Origin: Eudorina sp. 2006-703-Eu-15
Lineage: Eukaryota > Chlorophyta > Chlorophyceae > Chlamydomonadales > Volvocaceae
Length of the DNA: 64,000 nucleotides
Assembly: GCA_003117195.1 (NCBI GenBank)
Contig: BDSI01000072.1
Location: 408,546 to 472,545, forward strand
Direction of reading: 5' to 3'
The notes under the pieces: generated by a model
What the model was told of the DNA's origin: nothing
What the model saw: the letters and a program-made list of their open reading frames with translations, nothing else
The model's database searches: none
Shown here: positions 54,803-64,000 of the stretch, one piece after another
Layout of the letters: each line of letters starts with the position of its first letter
Position numbering within the stretch: position 1 is the first letter of the stretch
Program-made: the position numbers and the translations under genes

Positions 54803-56311
54803 TCAGTACACGGCTGCGCACGCGGCGGCTTGGGCGCGGGCGGCGTTGGCGGCGATGTTGGCGGCCTTGGCTGCGGCGGCGTTGGCGGCGGCGGCGTGGG
54901 CGGCTTGGGCAGCGTGGGCGGCGGCGGCCTGGGCGGCGGCGGCCTGGGCGGCGGCTGCGTTTTCCGCGTTGGCTTGGGCGGCGTTGGCGGCGGCAGCGTG
55001 GGCGGAATATGCAGCGTTGGCGTTGAGGGCGGCAACGTGGGCGGCGGCGGCGTTGGCTGCGGCGGCCTGGGCGTTGGCGGCGGCGGCGGCAACAGCTACC
55101 CGCGGTGCACCCGCGGTGTAGGAGTTGGCGGCGTTGGCGGCAGCCCCGGCGCCGGCGGCGGCGGCTCCGGCAGTGTCTTGCCACGGTGAACCAGCGGTGT
55201 TGGCGGCATTGGCGTATGCGTTGGCGGTGGTGTTGGCGGCGGCGTTGGCGGTGGTGTTGGCGGCGGCGTTGGCGGTGGTAGCGGCTGCCCCCGGTGGACT
55301 GTCGGGTGCCCGGCCGTTGATATCGGTTACGAACTCCAGGGAGACCTGTACGACGCCCTGTACCTTGTGGGCGTTTCTGTCGTCGCGGACCGGCGCTTGC
55401 ACGGTCAGGTACCCCGTCTCGCGCGCCTCCACCAGGACGACGGTGCAGAAGCCTATGATGTCGTCCGACGTGAACGTGTCCTGGTCCATGAGGGTGAGCT
55501 CCAAAAGGTCGGTCTCGTGGACGCCGTGGAACTCGAAGGTCTGGTTCCAGACTGGGTTGCGGCCGCCACGCCGGCAGACGAGGGACTCGTGTTCCTGGCC
55601 GCTGAGCCGGAGCCTGCATGACATCATCGGCGCCGATTGAAGCATCGCGCGTGGGTGTGTTGGGTGGTGGATTTATTGGGTGGGCGAGGGGGGGGGTGTA
55701 CGGTGCAGGTGAACGGGTACGGGTAAGGAGAGCGGTGGGATGTATGGTGCGCGCTAGGTCCTCCCCTGTTCTCCATGGCAGTGAGGTGCAGTGCCAGTAT
55801 CTTCAACCACATGGCGGTGCAGGTGCTGTCTTCATTAGACAATCGACAAGACGGCACGGGTGTCATGCTGTCAGGAGCGTTCACGTTTCCGCGGTCCGTC
55901 AATTGGAATGCCGGTGAAACTGTCACCGATACATTACACATGGAATGTTGTGGTCGCATATTGTATGATGTAACACAAACAATTTCCTACCGGTCAGTAT
56001 ACGGATTTGATTGATGGGGAGCTCGCGAGAGTGAGCAGCAGCGCGCCAACGCAACAGCGCGACAACAAACCCAAGAACCACAACGTCATTGAACCATTAA
56101 TAAAACAAATATTTGCCTTCCTTCTCGCAAGAAATCTGGCTCGACTGCGGCGCGCGCATTCTAGGCGGCTGCCCGTGCGTCTGAACTTCCGTAAACCCTC
56201 CATCCTTTCAACCCACCGGACGTAGGGATCTTGTTTCTTAAGGAAATCGCAGTTTTTAATACCCTCAGCCTTGTGAAGTGTTACACGAACCGTGTCCCAG
56301 CGCCTTGCCAT
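54803..56311 (-). CDS. C2-domain protein B with Ala/Asn-rich tail, 301 aa
   Basis: Paralogue of C2 protein A. Exon 1, 56217-56311 (95 nt), encodes MARRWDTVRVTLHKAEGIKN and DFLKKQDPYV. Exon 2, 54803-55613, continues in phase 2 with RLRLSGQEHESLVCRRGGRN, NQTFEFHGVHETDLLELTLM and DQDTFTSDDIIGFCTVVL. Calcium-loop Asp residues are present (CDFLKKQD and DQDTFTSDD). After about residue 130 the protein is a 170-residue tail made almost only of Ala and Asn with some Thr, His and Gln (ANAAANTTANAAANTTANAY and similar), encoded by a GCC/AAC-rich repeat. The plus strand of this tail gives an artefactual Gly/Val frame. The stop is at 54803; no nearby TGTAA was found. Confidence 0.8.
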
Positions 56312-56959
56312 CCTGAGTCGCAGTCACTCGATTCTTCTCGGGTGAACACCAAAGTTGGTCCTGTCGAGAATTGTTAAGTGTCACAATATGAGGGATGCAG
56401 CCGAGGGATGCAGCCTAACTTCTTGCATAGGTTTCTCTACGGTACGTATCACAACATACTCACACCCGCAGACCAGGTCTTCAATCTTGATATTCAGGCA
56501 AACATACCTGACCATAAATACATCATTGTCTCCGTAGCGTGGTGCCCGCATTTTACGCAATTGCGCAGCAATCGAAAGACGTCGTACAGGTGCGGCTCAA
56601 GCGGAGCTGGACGGAGCCGAAAAAAGGCAATTAACACCGTGGTCGCTGTACCGACAGAATAACCATGGAAGGTTGCAAAAAAATTGTGCAACAGAGCCGA
56701 ATGCGGCCGTTTCGATCCTTACGACATCGTCGCGAGCGTACGGTAGTAGTCGGGAACACCTCATCAGGAATGTCGGTGAACAGAGTGTAGCGTGCGCGTG
56801 CATGACCAAGCGTGACACAGCTCATCATGCAAGTCCTCGTAAGTTGAGGTTTACTGTGCTCCAGATCAAATAAGAGAAGTAATTTATCCCGAGGGCGTGG
56901 GCTCGATCGAACTCGAAGATGGCTTCGTAGTAGTTACGCAGCGGGGAGACATTGTAAGA

Positions 56960-57180
56960 TTTTTGGGCGGGGCCCCAGCGCGAAGCGCGTTCGGGGGGCC
57001 CCGCCCCCTAGGATTGCCCATGTCCGTGTGTCCGTGTGTCCGTGTGTCCGTGTGTCCGTGTGTCCGTGTGTCCGTGTGTCCGTGTGTCCGTGTGTCCGTG
57101 TGTCCGTGTGTCCGTGTGTCTGTGGTCCGTGTGTCCGTGTGTCCGGTAACGGCAAAACGGAAGCCGACCCTGTACTTGCT
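56960..57180 (+). mobile_element. Internally deleted derivative of the hairpin-ended element, copy 2
   Basis: Begins with tttttgggcggggccccagc like copy 3, runs through a tandem gtgtccgt array, then ggtaacggcaaaacg, and jumps directly to gaagccgaccctgtacttg, the far end of the element. All intervening sequence of copies 1 and 3 is missing. Confidence 0.75.
57019..57144 (+). repeat. 8-bp tandem array (gtgtccgt)n
   Basis: About fifteen units of gtgtccgt inside copy 2. Copy 3 has fewer than two units at this position and copy 1 has an (AC)n run. Confidence 0.95.
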
Positions 57181-57399
57181 TGTCCCCGCCGCCGCGTTTG
57201 CCTAGTGCTGGTTTTTCGTTCGTCCCGGCAAGCACTGGGGCTGCGGGGTAGGTTTGTGGAAACGCATCGGCGGCGGCGCAACCCTAGATTATCTCTCACC
57301 TGGCATCCTCTCTCAGTGAACCGCAAGCCCCTCAGAGCTCAGACCCTTCAGTCCCGAAGAAAGCGGAACCCTAGAAAGCCACCCACGCCCACATGTCGA

Positions 57400-57570
57400 C
57401 ACCTGCTGGCTGTGCAAGTGTGCATGCATCTGCACCCGCGGCTGGCTTCACTACTGGCCGCGCACATAGAGGGGCGACACCCGCACGGCAATACCTGAAC
57501 ACCAACTCGGGGAATGTCACGCGATTCCCCTTGCGAGTCGACATCCGCTCCACGCACGTGCGCACAACCC
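57400..57570 (+). repeat. Dispersed repeat B, copy 2
   Basis: Colinear with 53128-53310 over most of its length with substitutions and small indels. Confidence 0.6.
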
Positions 57571-57817
57571 CACAATACAACACAACCCGTTTCAAATGTG
57601 GTTCGGCGTAGATCGATGTGGAATTTTTGCGACAGCAAGCAACTGCGCGCCATTATCATACCGCGACAACAAACCCAAGAACAGGCCATGCCATTGAGGT
57701 TTTCCACGTCAACAATTCTTTTACCAGAATCATGCGCGACATCTTGACTCGATTCCGGCACGTGCGCCCGTGAATGCTGTCCCGTTTAATTACCGCATCG
57801 ACCACCGGTAAACCCAC

Positions 57818-57907
57818 CGGACGTAGGGATTTTGTTTTCCGAGGAAATCTTAGTTTAATATCTGTAGCTTTGTAAGTGTTATGCGAAGAGTGCATGTTTG
57901 CTTGCCA
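57818..57907 (-). pseudogene. Decayed copy of the C2 gene first exon
   Basis: Aligns with exon 1 of C2 protein B from its ATG (57907) to the splice donor. The donor end, acccaccggacgtagggat on the plus strand, is identical, and blocks equivalent to atggcaag, taacactt and atttcct are kept. It is 5 nt shorter than the 95-nt functional exon and has in-frame stops soon after the ATG. No second C2 exon was found downstream on the minus strand. Flanking sequence near 57650-57690 (cgcgacaacaaacccaagaa) also matches 56058-56077, so the duplicated block extended beyond the exon. Confidence 0.7.
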
Positions 57908-59392
57908 TCTCGAGTTTTCGGAATCAAATGAGAACCAAACATGTACTTGCCGGGATTTACAATGAATATTAATACTATAATAATGGCGTTCTCTAATGGC
58001 CTTCAGCCGCACCGACATAGTATGCGCGCATGTATCGCAGCCCCCCATTACTCAGATCAATCCAACAACAACGCGGGCCGATAACAATAGAATATGTCTA
58101 CTGACACAATCACAGATACCGAATCGTGCATTTATGCCTGCATCCTTACTAATTTGGCCAACCGCTCAGTCGAATGCTATGATCAACAAAGGAAACGCGG
58201 TCCGTCATGCGGCCAAAGAGTGATTTTTTCCTCCCGTATTTGTAACTATTCATCCTTACCTAGATCTTGCCCACCGTTTGGTGGGCAAGCCAACCGTAAA
58301 TATTGCGTTCATGTTTGGTTCCTTGCTATTTTTGTCAACCGACGCCGTATAGGTGCAGCTCATGTGTCCGGAGCAGGATATAGGTAGGAGCCGCAAGTAC
58401 GTGTCCTTGCTAATTTAGGAAGCATCGAAGCCAACCGACGCCGTACAGGTGCAGCACAATTGTTCAAAGAAAGGTATCGTAATTGCCAAATAATGACCTC
58501 AGTCATCCAGCTGCCCCTCGCTACATCGTGTGTGGGTGTACAAGGGGAATAAACAGTTTTGAACAGAAGGCCGCGCGGTTGCCCAGCAGCGTGGTTCCAC
58601 AATATCAGCAGAATAGCCCGAATGACCTATGAACATATTCTATGACACTTGCGTGACAAAGTCATCCGTCAGTCTTGTTCCGCGAAACGTCCCGTGCGCA
58701 GGCGCACATTCATCGGCACAGCAGCGCGTTTAAACACAGAACAGGTATCATATATAAATTATAATAATCAACATCATTTTCATTACTTGCAGAAAGCGGC
58801 ATGTACGCGTGCGTGTCGTGGGACCTGCTCCATTAACATTGTTCTGCTGCCGGGGCTCGCTGTACCGGCAAGAGCATTCAGCATAGGAATGGCTACCTAC
58901 GTTGTCACATCTTTGTATTGCACCGCAACATTCTTCGAATGGCCGCTGGTCCTCCTATGTGAAGCCTCAGATGACTAGGAGACTACCCGCAACGCCGCAT
59001 GAGCTACTGCGTATTGCGCCAGTCGCTATGACCTAATGACCCATCACACGATTGCGTCGATACCTTTCAGCTGTCGGCCGCCCACTGGCGCTGTTTTCGT
59101 TCGATTGCTGCCGGCCTAATAAGAGACAGTTCCCCTTGCTTGTAACGATGCTTCCTAAGAGACAGTTCTACACGCGCTTCGGCAAGCAAGGAGCTGTGGA
59201 CGCCACCAGTACTAGAGGCTCCCGCGCAGGACCTTTGTGTCACGCTCGACTCCTTCAGGGATGCCTCTAGCAGCCGTACGTCCCTCATGTCCCCACTCCT
59301 TGAGCCATCCGATCGGTTGGATCGGCGTACCTCCCTTGTGTCACAACGGGCGACGTCCCCTCGTGTGAGCAGCTTCACTTGGAACATGTGTA
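57908..59392. other. No gene recognised
   Basis: Relatively A-T rich; includes a tandem-like repetition of 'caaccgacgccgta.aggtgcagc' at 58338-58360 and 58433-58455 (split here by the variable base). Short frames only. Confidence 0.4.
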
Positions 59393-60363
59393 TTTTTGGG
59401 CGGGGCCCCAGCGCGAAGCGCGTTCGGGGGGCCCCGCCCCCTAGGATTGCCCCTGTCCGTGTGTCCGTGGGTAACGGCAAAACGTTCATTATCCGCTAAA
59501 CTAATTCGCAATGTTTGTCATATTAATTGTCCTCTATTGCAAGGTATCCTTGGTTTGGCTGAAAAAAAAATCCTTGCGTGCAAACGGTCAGAGTAAAGCT
59601 CCGCGGTCTCCATAGACCCAGGTCAACGTCCATCCAACGCCTCTCGCGCTCATGTTTGTTTCAACAGGTGCCGCATGTTGAATACTTGGATTAGGAATGG
59701 GCGGCGCGTGCTAAATTGAACTTCCATAGTGTTCTGATGTTTGAACATCAAGATGCCACCAACACCAAGATTTGCCTTTCTGTTTTGCCAGATGAATACA
59801 ATTCATTATGTATTGAATCAAAGTTTTAAGATGCAAAGGGATAGCATACCGAGTTCTCCAGTTCCGATGGCCCGAAGTCCGGCGACTTTTTTTCACCCTG
59901 CTTTTGCTTTACATTGCTATGTAATTATTGTAGCAAACTTTAGAGGTTCACGTCTGCTGCACGAGTGCAGCAGAAGGGTTGCAAGCTTGCCGACGGACCA
60001 AACAACGACAGTTTCACGGCCAGAATGCTTCAAGCTTGATTTGTGATCATCTGCTTGACAGAGGGATGTGGTAGTGCAGAGGCGACTAGCGTTACGATAA
60101 TGATAATGCAGATGCCATGACCGCCGTTGCCGGCGGCGTGTACTGCAGGTTGGTTTCGGGGCTACCTACCTGCTTGAGCTTGCTGAATCTTTGTACACCG
60201 ATCCACCTTCAACATCAACGACACCCTCAATGGCACCCTTTCACTCTCTCAAAAAAAAACTCTTGCGCGGTAACAGAGTTTTCGTTGTAAAGCAAGCGGC
60301 CTGTACGGATTGTAGAGGGCCCCGCCCTTTTCCGGCTTCGAGGAAGCCGACCCCCTACTTGTT
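59393..60363 (+). mobile_element. Non-autonomous hairpin-ended element, copy 3
   Basis: About 970 bp, plus orientation. Starts tttttgggcggggccccagc, followed by the fold-back partner ggggggccccgcccc; ends with ccggcttcgaggaagccgac then ccctacttgtt. Colinear with the reverse complement of copy 1, including ctaattcgcaatgtttgtca near the left end and gcggtaacagagtttt near the right. Confidence 0.75.
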
Positions 60364-60506
60364 ACAGTCAACATTACAATGTATGACGTTGTGCAGATGA
60401 GTCGAATACGGTCGTTTCCAGCCTGCTGCCCGTTAGCCAGCGTTAGTCAGCTTTAGCGTCGAGAGGATCTCAGGGATGCCCGTACCGGTGAACAAAACAT
60501 TGCGTG

Positions 60507-60560
60507 ACAACAATGAATGAATGATGAACGTTACAGCGGACCCCAAAGGGATCAATAATG
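60507..60560 (-). repeat. Dispersed repeat, GGGGTCCRCTGYAACGTTCAT family, inverted
   Basis: The reverse complement reads attgatccctttggggtccg, then ctgtaacgttcatcattcat. Confidence 0.55.
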
Positions 60561-60739
60561 CGTGGCATGCCTCATGCAAGTTGTGGTCATGGGGATTTCC
60601 TTGTGCTTTAGATCGTAGATATAACGAAGCACGGTAAGTCACCAGTGGTGGTCCCCACCCGTACCACGCCGTAACCGCATAAAGCAGCATAGGACAGCTG
60701 TTTGGGCCCACCCGTTGAATCAGTTTCAACGAACGTCCA

Positions 60740-60775
60740 ATCGGGACTACGGGTCCACCGGGTAGGGTTTGTAAC
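60740..60775 (+). repeat. Dispersed repeat, GTCGGGAC..CACCTTGTAAC family, diverged
   Basis: Reads tcgggactacgggtccaccg then ggtagggtttgtaac, with an insertion in the middle relative to the others. Confidence 0.5.
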
Positions 60776-61146
60776 AGAACGCCAGTGTCTTTTCCATTAG
60801 ACGACCCCCCCCCTTGTCTCAGCCCCTTCTCGGTACGTTACGGGACGGGACCCGGGCGGCGCGCGAATTCAGCGCCCTGGAACCTCCGGAAGGCCGCCGC
60901 GACCTCTCCGGAGACCCGGTCGGCCGCTGCGCATCAGCCCGCGCGAGCTCCGCCCCCCCCCACCCCCACCCCCTGGAGAAGCGCGCCCACCACTCACCCT
61001 GATGGACATGTCCGTCCAGCGGACAAACGAACGGACACACCGCCGCCGCTATGACGACGACAGCGCCCGCGCTCCGTCACAACAACTCATAACCCGCGCG
61101 CGCGCCCACCCGCGGCCCCCGCACGTACCCGCCACACACACACACC

Positions 61147-61344
<198 letters not shown>

Positions 61345-61638
61345 TTAGGTTGGGACGCGGGACCAGGCTAGTTTTACCGCACCAAGCAGGGGCGCGCCTC
61401 CGAAACGCGCCCTGGGTGCTGCAAGGACTTGAGGAGGTTGAACAGCGGACTGCGAGGCGCAGACCGCCCGGGATGGGCCTTCGCCCACTCCCTTGAGGGG
61501 GCACAGCGGTCACCGATCCTCGGGGATCGGGCACGCGCCCTAGGTTGAGAGCGAGGGGACAGAGGCCCCTTACGCCCCTTTCCCCCGTATCCGGGGGAAA
61601 GTGCTTCGGCGGTCTCCCGTATGGGGCGGGTTAGCGCC

Positions 61639-61671
61639 CCCGGCCAGTGTCGGCCCGGCAGATATGTAACG

Positions 61672-61751
<80 letters not shown>
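61639..61751. repeat. (CA)n microsatellite, about 75 bp, with the same leader
   Basis: Leader ggccagtgtcggcccggcag then atatgtaacgatt, followed by about 38 CA units. Confidence 0.95.
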
Positions 61752-61754
<3 letters not shown>

Positions 61755-61770
61755 GTGTGTCTGCTTATTC

Positions 61771-61802
61771 GCGGCTCAGCTTTTCTCCTTGATAACACAC
61801 AT
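61771..61802 (+). repeat. CTCAG-TTTT motif next to CA tracts
   Basis: cgcggctcagcttttctcct then tgataacacac; a diverged relative of the GCN1 intron motif. Confidence 0.5.
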
Positions 61803-61974
61803 ACAGTGTGTTCCCCGTAACCCCGAGGCAGCCCCCTGCGCCACCACCACCCAGCAGCTGCCGTGCCGCCGCCCCCTCCCCCGTGTTTGGGCCTACCGGC
61901 TGGCCCGCCGCACACACGACGCCGCTCTTCACACGGCGCCAACCATCTTCAACCCATTTTACTGCCGTACCAGT

Positions 61975-63600
61975 CTATCCGGTCTTGATCCGCTGCATGG
62001 CCGCCGCGGCGGCGTTGATGGCCATGTTGACGTCCGTGTCGAAGCCCGCCCGGGTGTAGCCCAGCTCCGCCAGCTCGCGCGCGCGGGCGGGGCCCACACA
62101 GAAGCAGCCGGGGGCCACCCCGTGGCGCCTGCAGGCCTGGCATGTGGGCGGCGGTGGGAGCTCGGTGGGCGGCTCACCGACGCATGACATGCAGGACGGG
62201 GGAAGGGGGTAGGGGAAGTTGGTAGACATGTTCGGACTGCGCTGCTGGGAAGGGGCGGTGAGCTGACGTGTCCGTCCCTGGACGCACCTATCCGGGTATC
62301 CGGCACGTGCGGTGGGAGCGCGGTGGGCTTACCGACATAGGGCGGGGGAAGGGGGGTTGAGGACATGGTAGGGGGGCGGTGAGCTGACGTGTCCGTCCCA
62401 GGACGCATGTGTATCCGGCACATGCGCGGGGCGGGGCGCGCATGTGGACGTGTGGAGAGGAGCCCACGGCATCCATCCATCCATCCAGCCAGCCAGCCAG
62501 CCGAGCGGCGCGATTACGGTATGTCGAGACTGAATGGTTTATATGCTTGAGATGTGGGCGAGGGCGAGGGCTTGAGATGCGGGCCCAGGGCCGAGACTGC
62601 TTCACCATTTCACCATGTCGCCCGATGGGGATTGCTTCACCAGCAGCCAGCCCGACCTCCCGGTGGCATTTTGGAGCTGTGGATGCGGTACTCCGGCGGG
62701 GCCAGGCGGCGGGCAGTTCCTTCCCCACATCACATAAACAAGTGGGGCTTCAAAATGACGCCATCGCTCCGCATCACGTACCCCCCCCCCCAACCAGCCA
62801 GCGGTGACAGAACTGCATGTCTCACAGCTCTCTGAACGTGTGAAGACGTGTATTGAGCAGTCAAAGGGGGTTACCTCAATGACGCGTCGGTGGACCTCCG
62901 CCATCTCCGGGCCCCACAGCGCGGAGGCCAGGTCCGTGTATCTGCCCTGGCCTGGAGGGCTGCTGCCCGGCGAGGCGGCGGCGGCGGCGCCGCCGCCGCC
63001 GCTGCCGCTGCCGCTGCCGCCGCCGCCGCCGCCGCCGCTGCCGCCGCTGCCGCTGCCGCCGCCGCCGCCGCCGCCGCCGCTGCCGCCGCCGCCGCCTCCT
63101 CCAAGCTCCATCAGCCCCATACTGACCGCCATGTCGGCAGGGCCCAGGAACATGCAGTCGATACCCGGTACGGTGCCCAGGATCTCGTCCAGCGCGTCAA
63201 GGCACTGCAAGCTCTCAACCTGCGAGGGTCCGGGGGGTCACGGGGGGTCCGGGGGGTCAGAGGGGTCCGGGGAGGTTCCAAGGGGGCGCCCGGCGCCTAA
63301 CCCTCAGTCCCGACCTCACGTACGGCTCACGAGCCCACCCGCCCACCGGCCGCTCATTTGACTTCGGACCTCCACCTTCAGGAGGTTGGCAGTGCGGTTG
63401 GTATCCTCTATGTGTCCTTATGAGCGGTACCAAAGGTGCCTTCGTCACCGGGGTGGCAGGCCCCGCCCCGCCCCCCCCGGTCCGGCCCGCCCCCCCGCGG
63501 CCCTCCTCCCGAGCCCCACCTCCCTCACCTGCAGCCACACCTGCACCCGGCGGTTGGCCTCCTGCAGGTAGCGCCCCACTGCCGCGCCCCCGTAGCCCTC
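61975..63600 (-). CDS. HpcH/HpaI-type aldolase or citrate-lyase-beta-like protein, 3' exons (5' partial)
   Basis: Exons 63529-63600, 62875-63219 and 61975-62136 (TAG stop at 61975-61977), all phase 0. Order: GYGGAAVGRYLQEANRRVQV, then VESLQCLDALDEILGTVPGI and CMFLGPADMAVSMGLMEL, a long Gly/Ser insertion, GQGRYTDLASALWGPEMAEV, then HRRVIEACRRHGVAPGCFCV and AGFDTDVNMAINAAAAAMQR. The Glu of VES and the Asp of GPAD match the divalent-metal ligands of class II HpcH/HpaI aldolases, which cleave or form pyruvate-derived hydroxy acids. The substrate cannot be told. The insertion of about 45 Gly/Ser/Ala residues lies in the loop after the GPAD strand and is encoded by a (CCG)n-rich stretch. Further 5' exons lie beyond 63600, probably past the window edge. 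The intron before the last exon carries an introner-like repeat. Confidence 0.85.
62208..62252 (-). repeat. Introner-like repeat in the aldolase intron
   Basis: Plus strand: gtaggggaagttggtagaca, then tgttcggactgcgctgctgg. Core 84 nt from the 3' splice site; same family and same orientation relative to transcription as the GCN1 copies. Confidence 0.7.
62258..62410. repeat. Local duplication in the aldolase intron
   Basis: ggtgagctgacgtgtccgtc occurs at about 62259 and again at about 62377, followed in both by c.ggacgca. Confidence 0.7.
62970..63095. repeat. (GCC/GCT)n trinucleotide tract in the aldolase coding exon
   Basis: About 125 bp of CCG/CTG-type triplets encoding the Gly/Ser insertion on the minus strand; the plus strand gives a spurious poly-Ala or poly-Pro frame. 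Confidence 0.9.
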
Positions 63601-64000
63601 CTGACAGAGTGAACACACAGCGAACGGCGACGCAGACAGGCGGGCACGGCGGGCACGGTGGTTTATAACTGTGCGGCGGTGGTAGCCTTACTGTGTTGAG
63701 CTCCCCTCCCAGCCCCCTTTCTTCCGTCGCCTACATCGCCTGTTACGCTGGGCTTCGCTTCTCGCGGCTCAGTTCTCTTTTACACACACACACACACACG
63801 TTGCGTGGTCCCCTTTTGCCGTGTTTGCCTGGCCTTCTGCTGGTTGCGCCGAACGTGTAGGGATTTTGTTTGAGTTGGCCCCGTGATCGGCTTTATAAAG
63901 GCAGACTGGCTTGGTGCCTGACCTCGTGGCGCGTTTTAGATGGGGCTAGAGGCCCCGGGTGCACGGCACCCTTGTGGCCCCGTGCTGTGTCTTCCTCGCC
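63601..64000. other. Intron or upstream sequence of the aldolase gene
   Basis: The acceptor of exon 63529-63600 is followed upstream by a CTCAG-TTTTAC motif fused to (CA)n at 63757-63800. I found no further exon before the window ends. Confidence 0.5.
63757..63800 (+). repeat. CTCAG-TTTTAC motif fused to (CA)n
   Basis: tcgcggctcagttctctttt then acacacacac. The clearest example of the motif running straight into a CA microsatellite. Confidence 0.7.

Noticed and set aside
54542..55189. Plus-strand Gly/Val-rich frame of 215 residues.
   Set aside because: Antisense of the Ala/Asn tail repeat of C2 protein B.
59393..60363. Classification of the hairpin-ended element as a Helitron.
   Set aside because: There is a 3' hairpin, but the terminal CTRR and a 5' TC are not evident; left as unclassified.

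Overview
The window comes from the nuclear genome of a GC-rich green alga, probably a chlamydomonadalean chlorophyte. The reasons are short spliceosomal introns with GT-AG ends in nearly every gene, a TGTAA hexamer-like signal 150-280 nt after several stop codons, many (CA)n tracts, Gly/Ala/Pro homopolymer runs inside proteins, and a plant-type ELF4-family protein. No prokaryotic, organellar or viral gene was recognised. All gene models below were built by hand from open frames, splice sites and phase matching.

Layout. 1-0.8 kb: the 3' end of an EF-hand gene (+). 2.0-2.4 kb: a small membrane protein (-). 3.3-14.2 kb: three divergent tandem paralogues (+) of a family I do not recognise; they share a PGAWALGDGL motif and an identical order of intron phases. 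16.6-17.2 kb: a probable tRNA-splicing endonuclease Sen15-like subunit (+). 19.0-40.9 kb (-): a complete 37-exon GCN1 gene (2,701 aa), the ribosome-associated activator of the eIF2-alpha kinase GCN2. 41.5-43.2 kb (-): an EEF1AKMT4/METTL13-type methyltransferase. 43.3-46.3 kb (+): an ELF4-like ORF followed 41 nt later by a mitochondrial-type NIPSNAP gene. 49.3-57.9 kb (-): two single-C2-domain genes and a decayed copy of a C2 first exon. They lie in a repeat-rich zone holding three copies of one non-autonomous mobile element. 62.0-63.6 kb (-): the 3' part of an HpcH/HpaI-type aldolase gene with a polyglycine insertion, which continues beyond the window.

The most unusual signal is a repeat of about 55 bp that recurs in 17 of the 36 GCN1 introns and in one aldolase intron. 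It is always in the same orientation relative to the transcript and usually 38-90 nt upstream of the 3' splice site, which is what introner-like (intron-creating) elements would look like. A second short motif family, often joined to CA microsatellites, also sits in introns of the same genes. GCN1 and the eEF1A-type methyltransferase both act on translation, but I see no evidence that they are co-regulated beyond being adjacent on the same strand.
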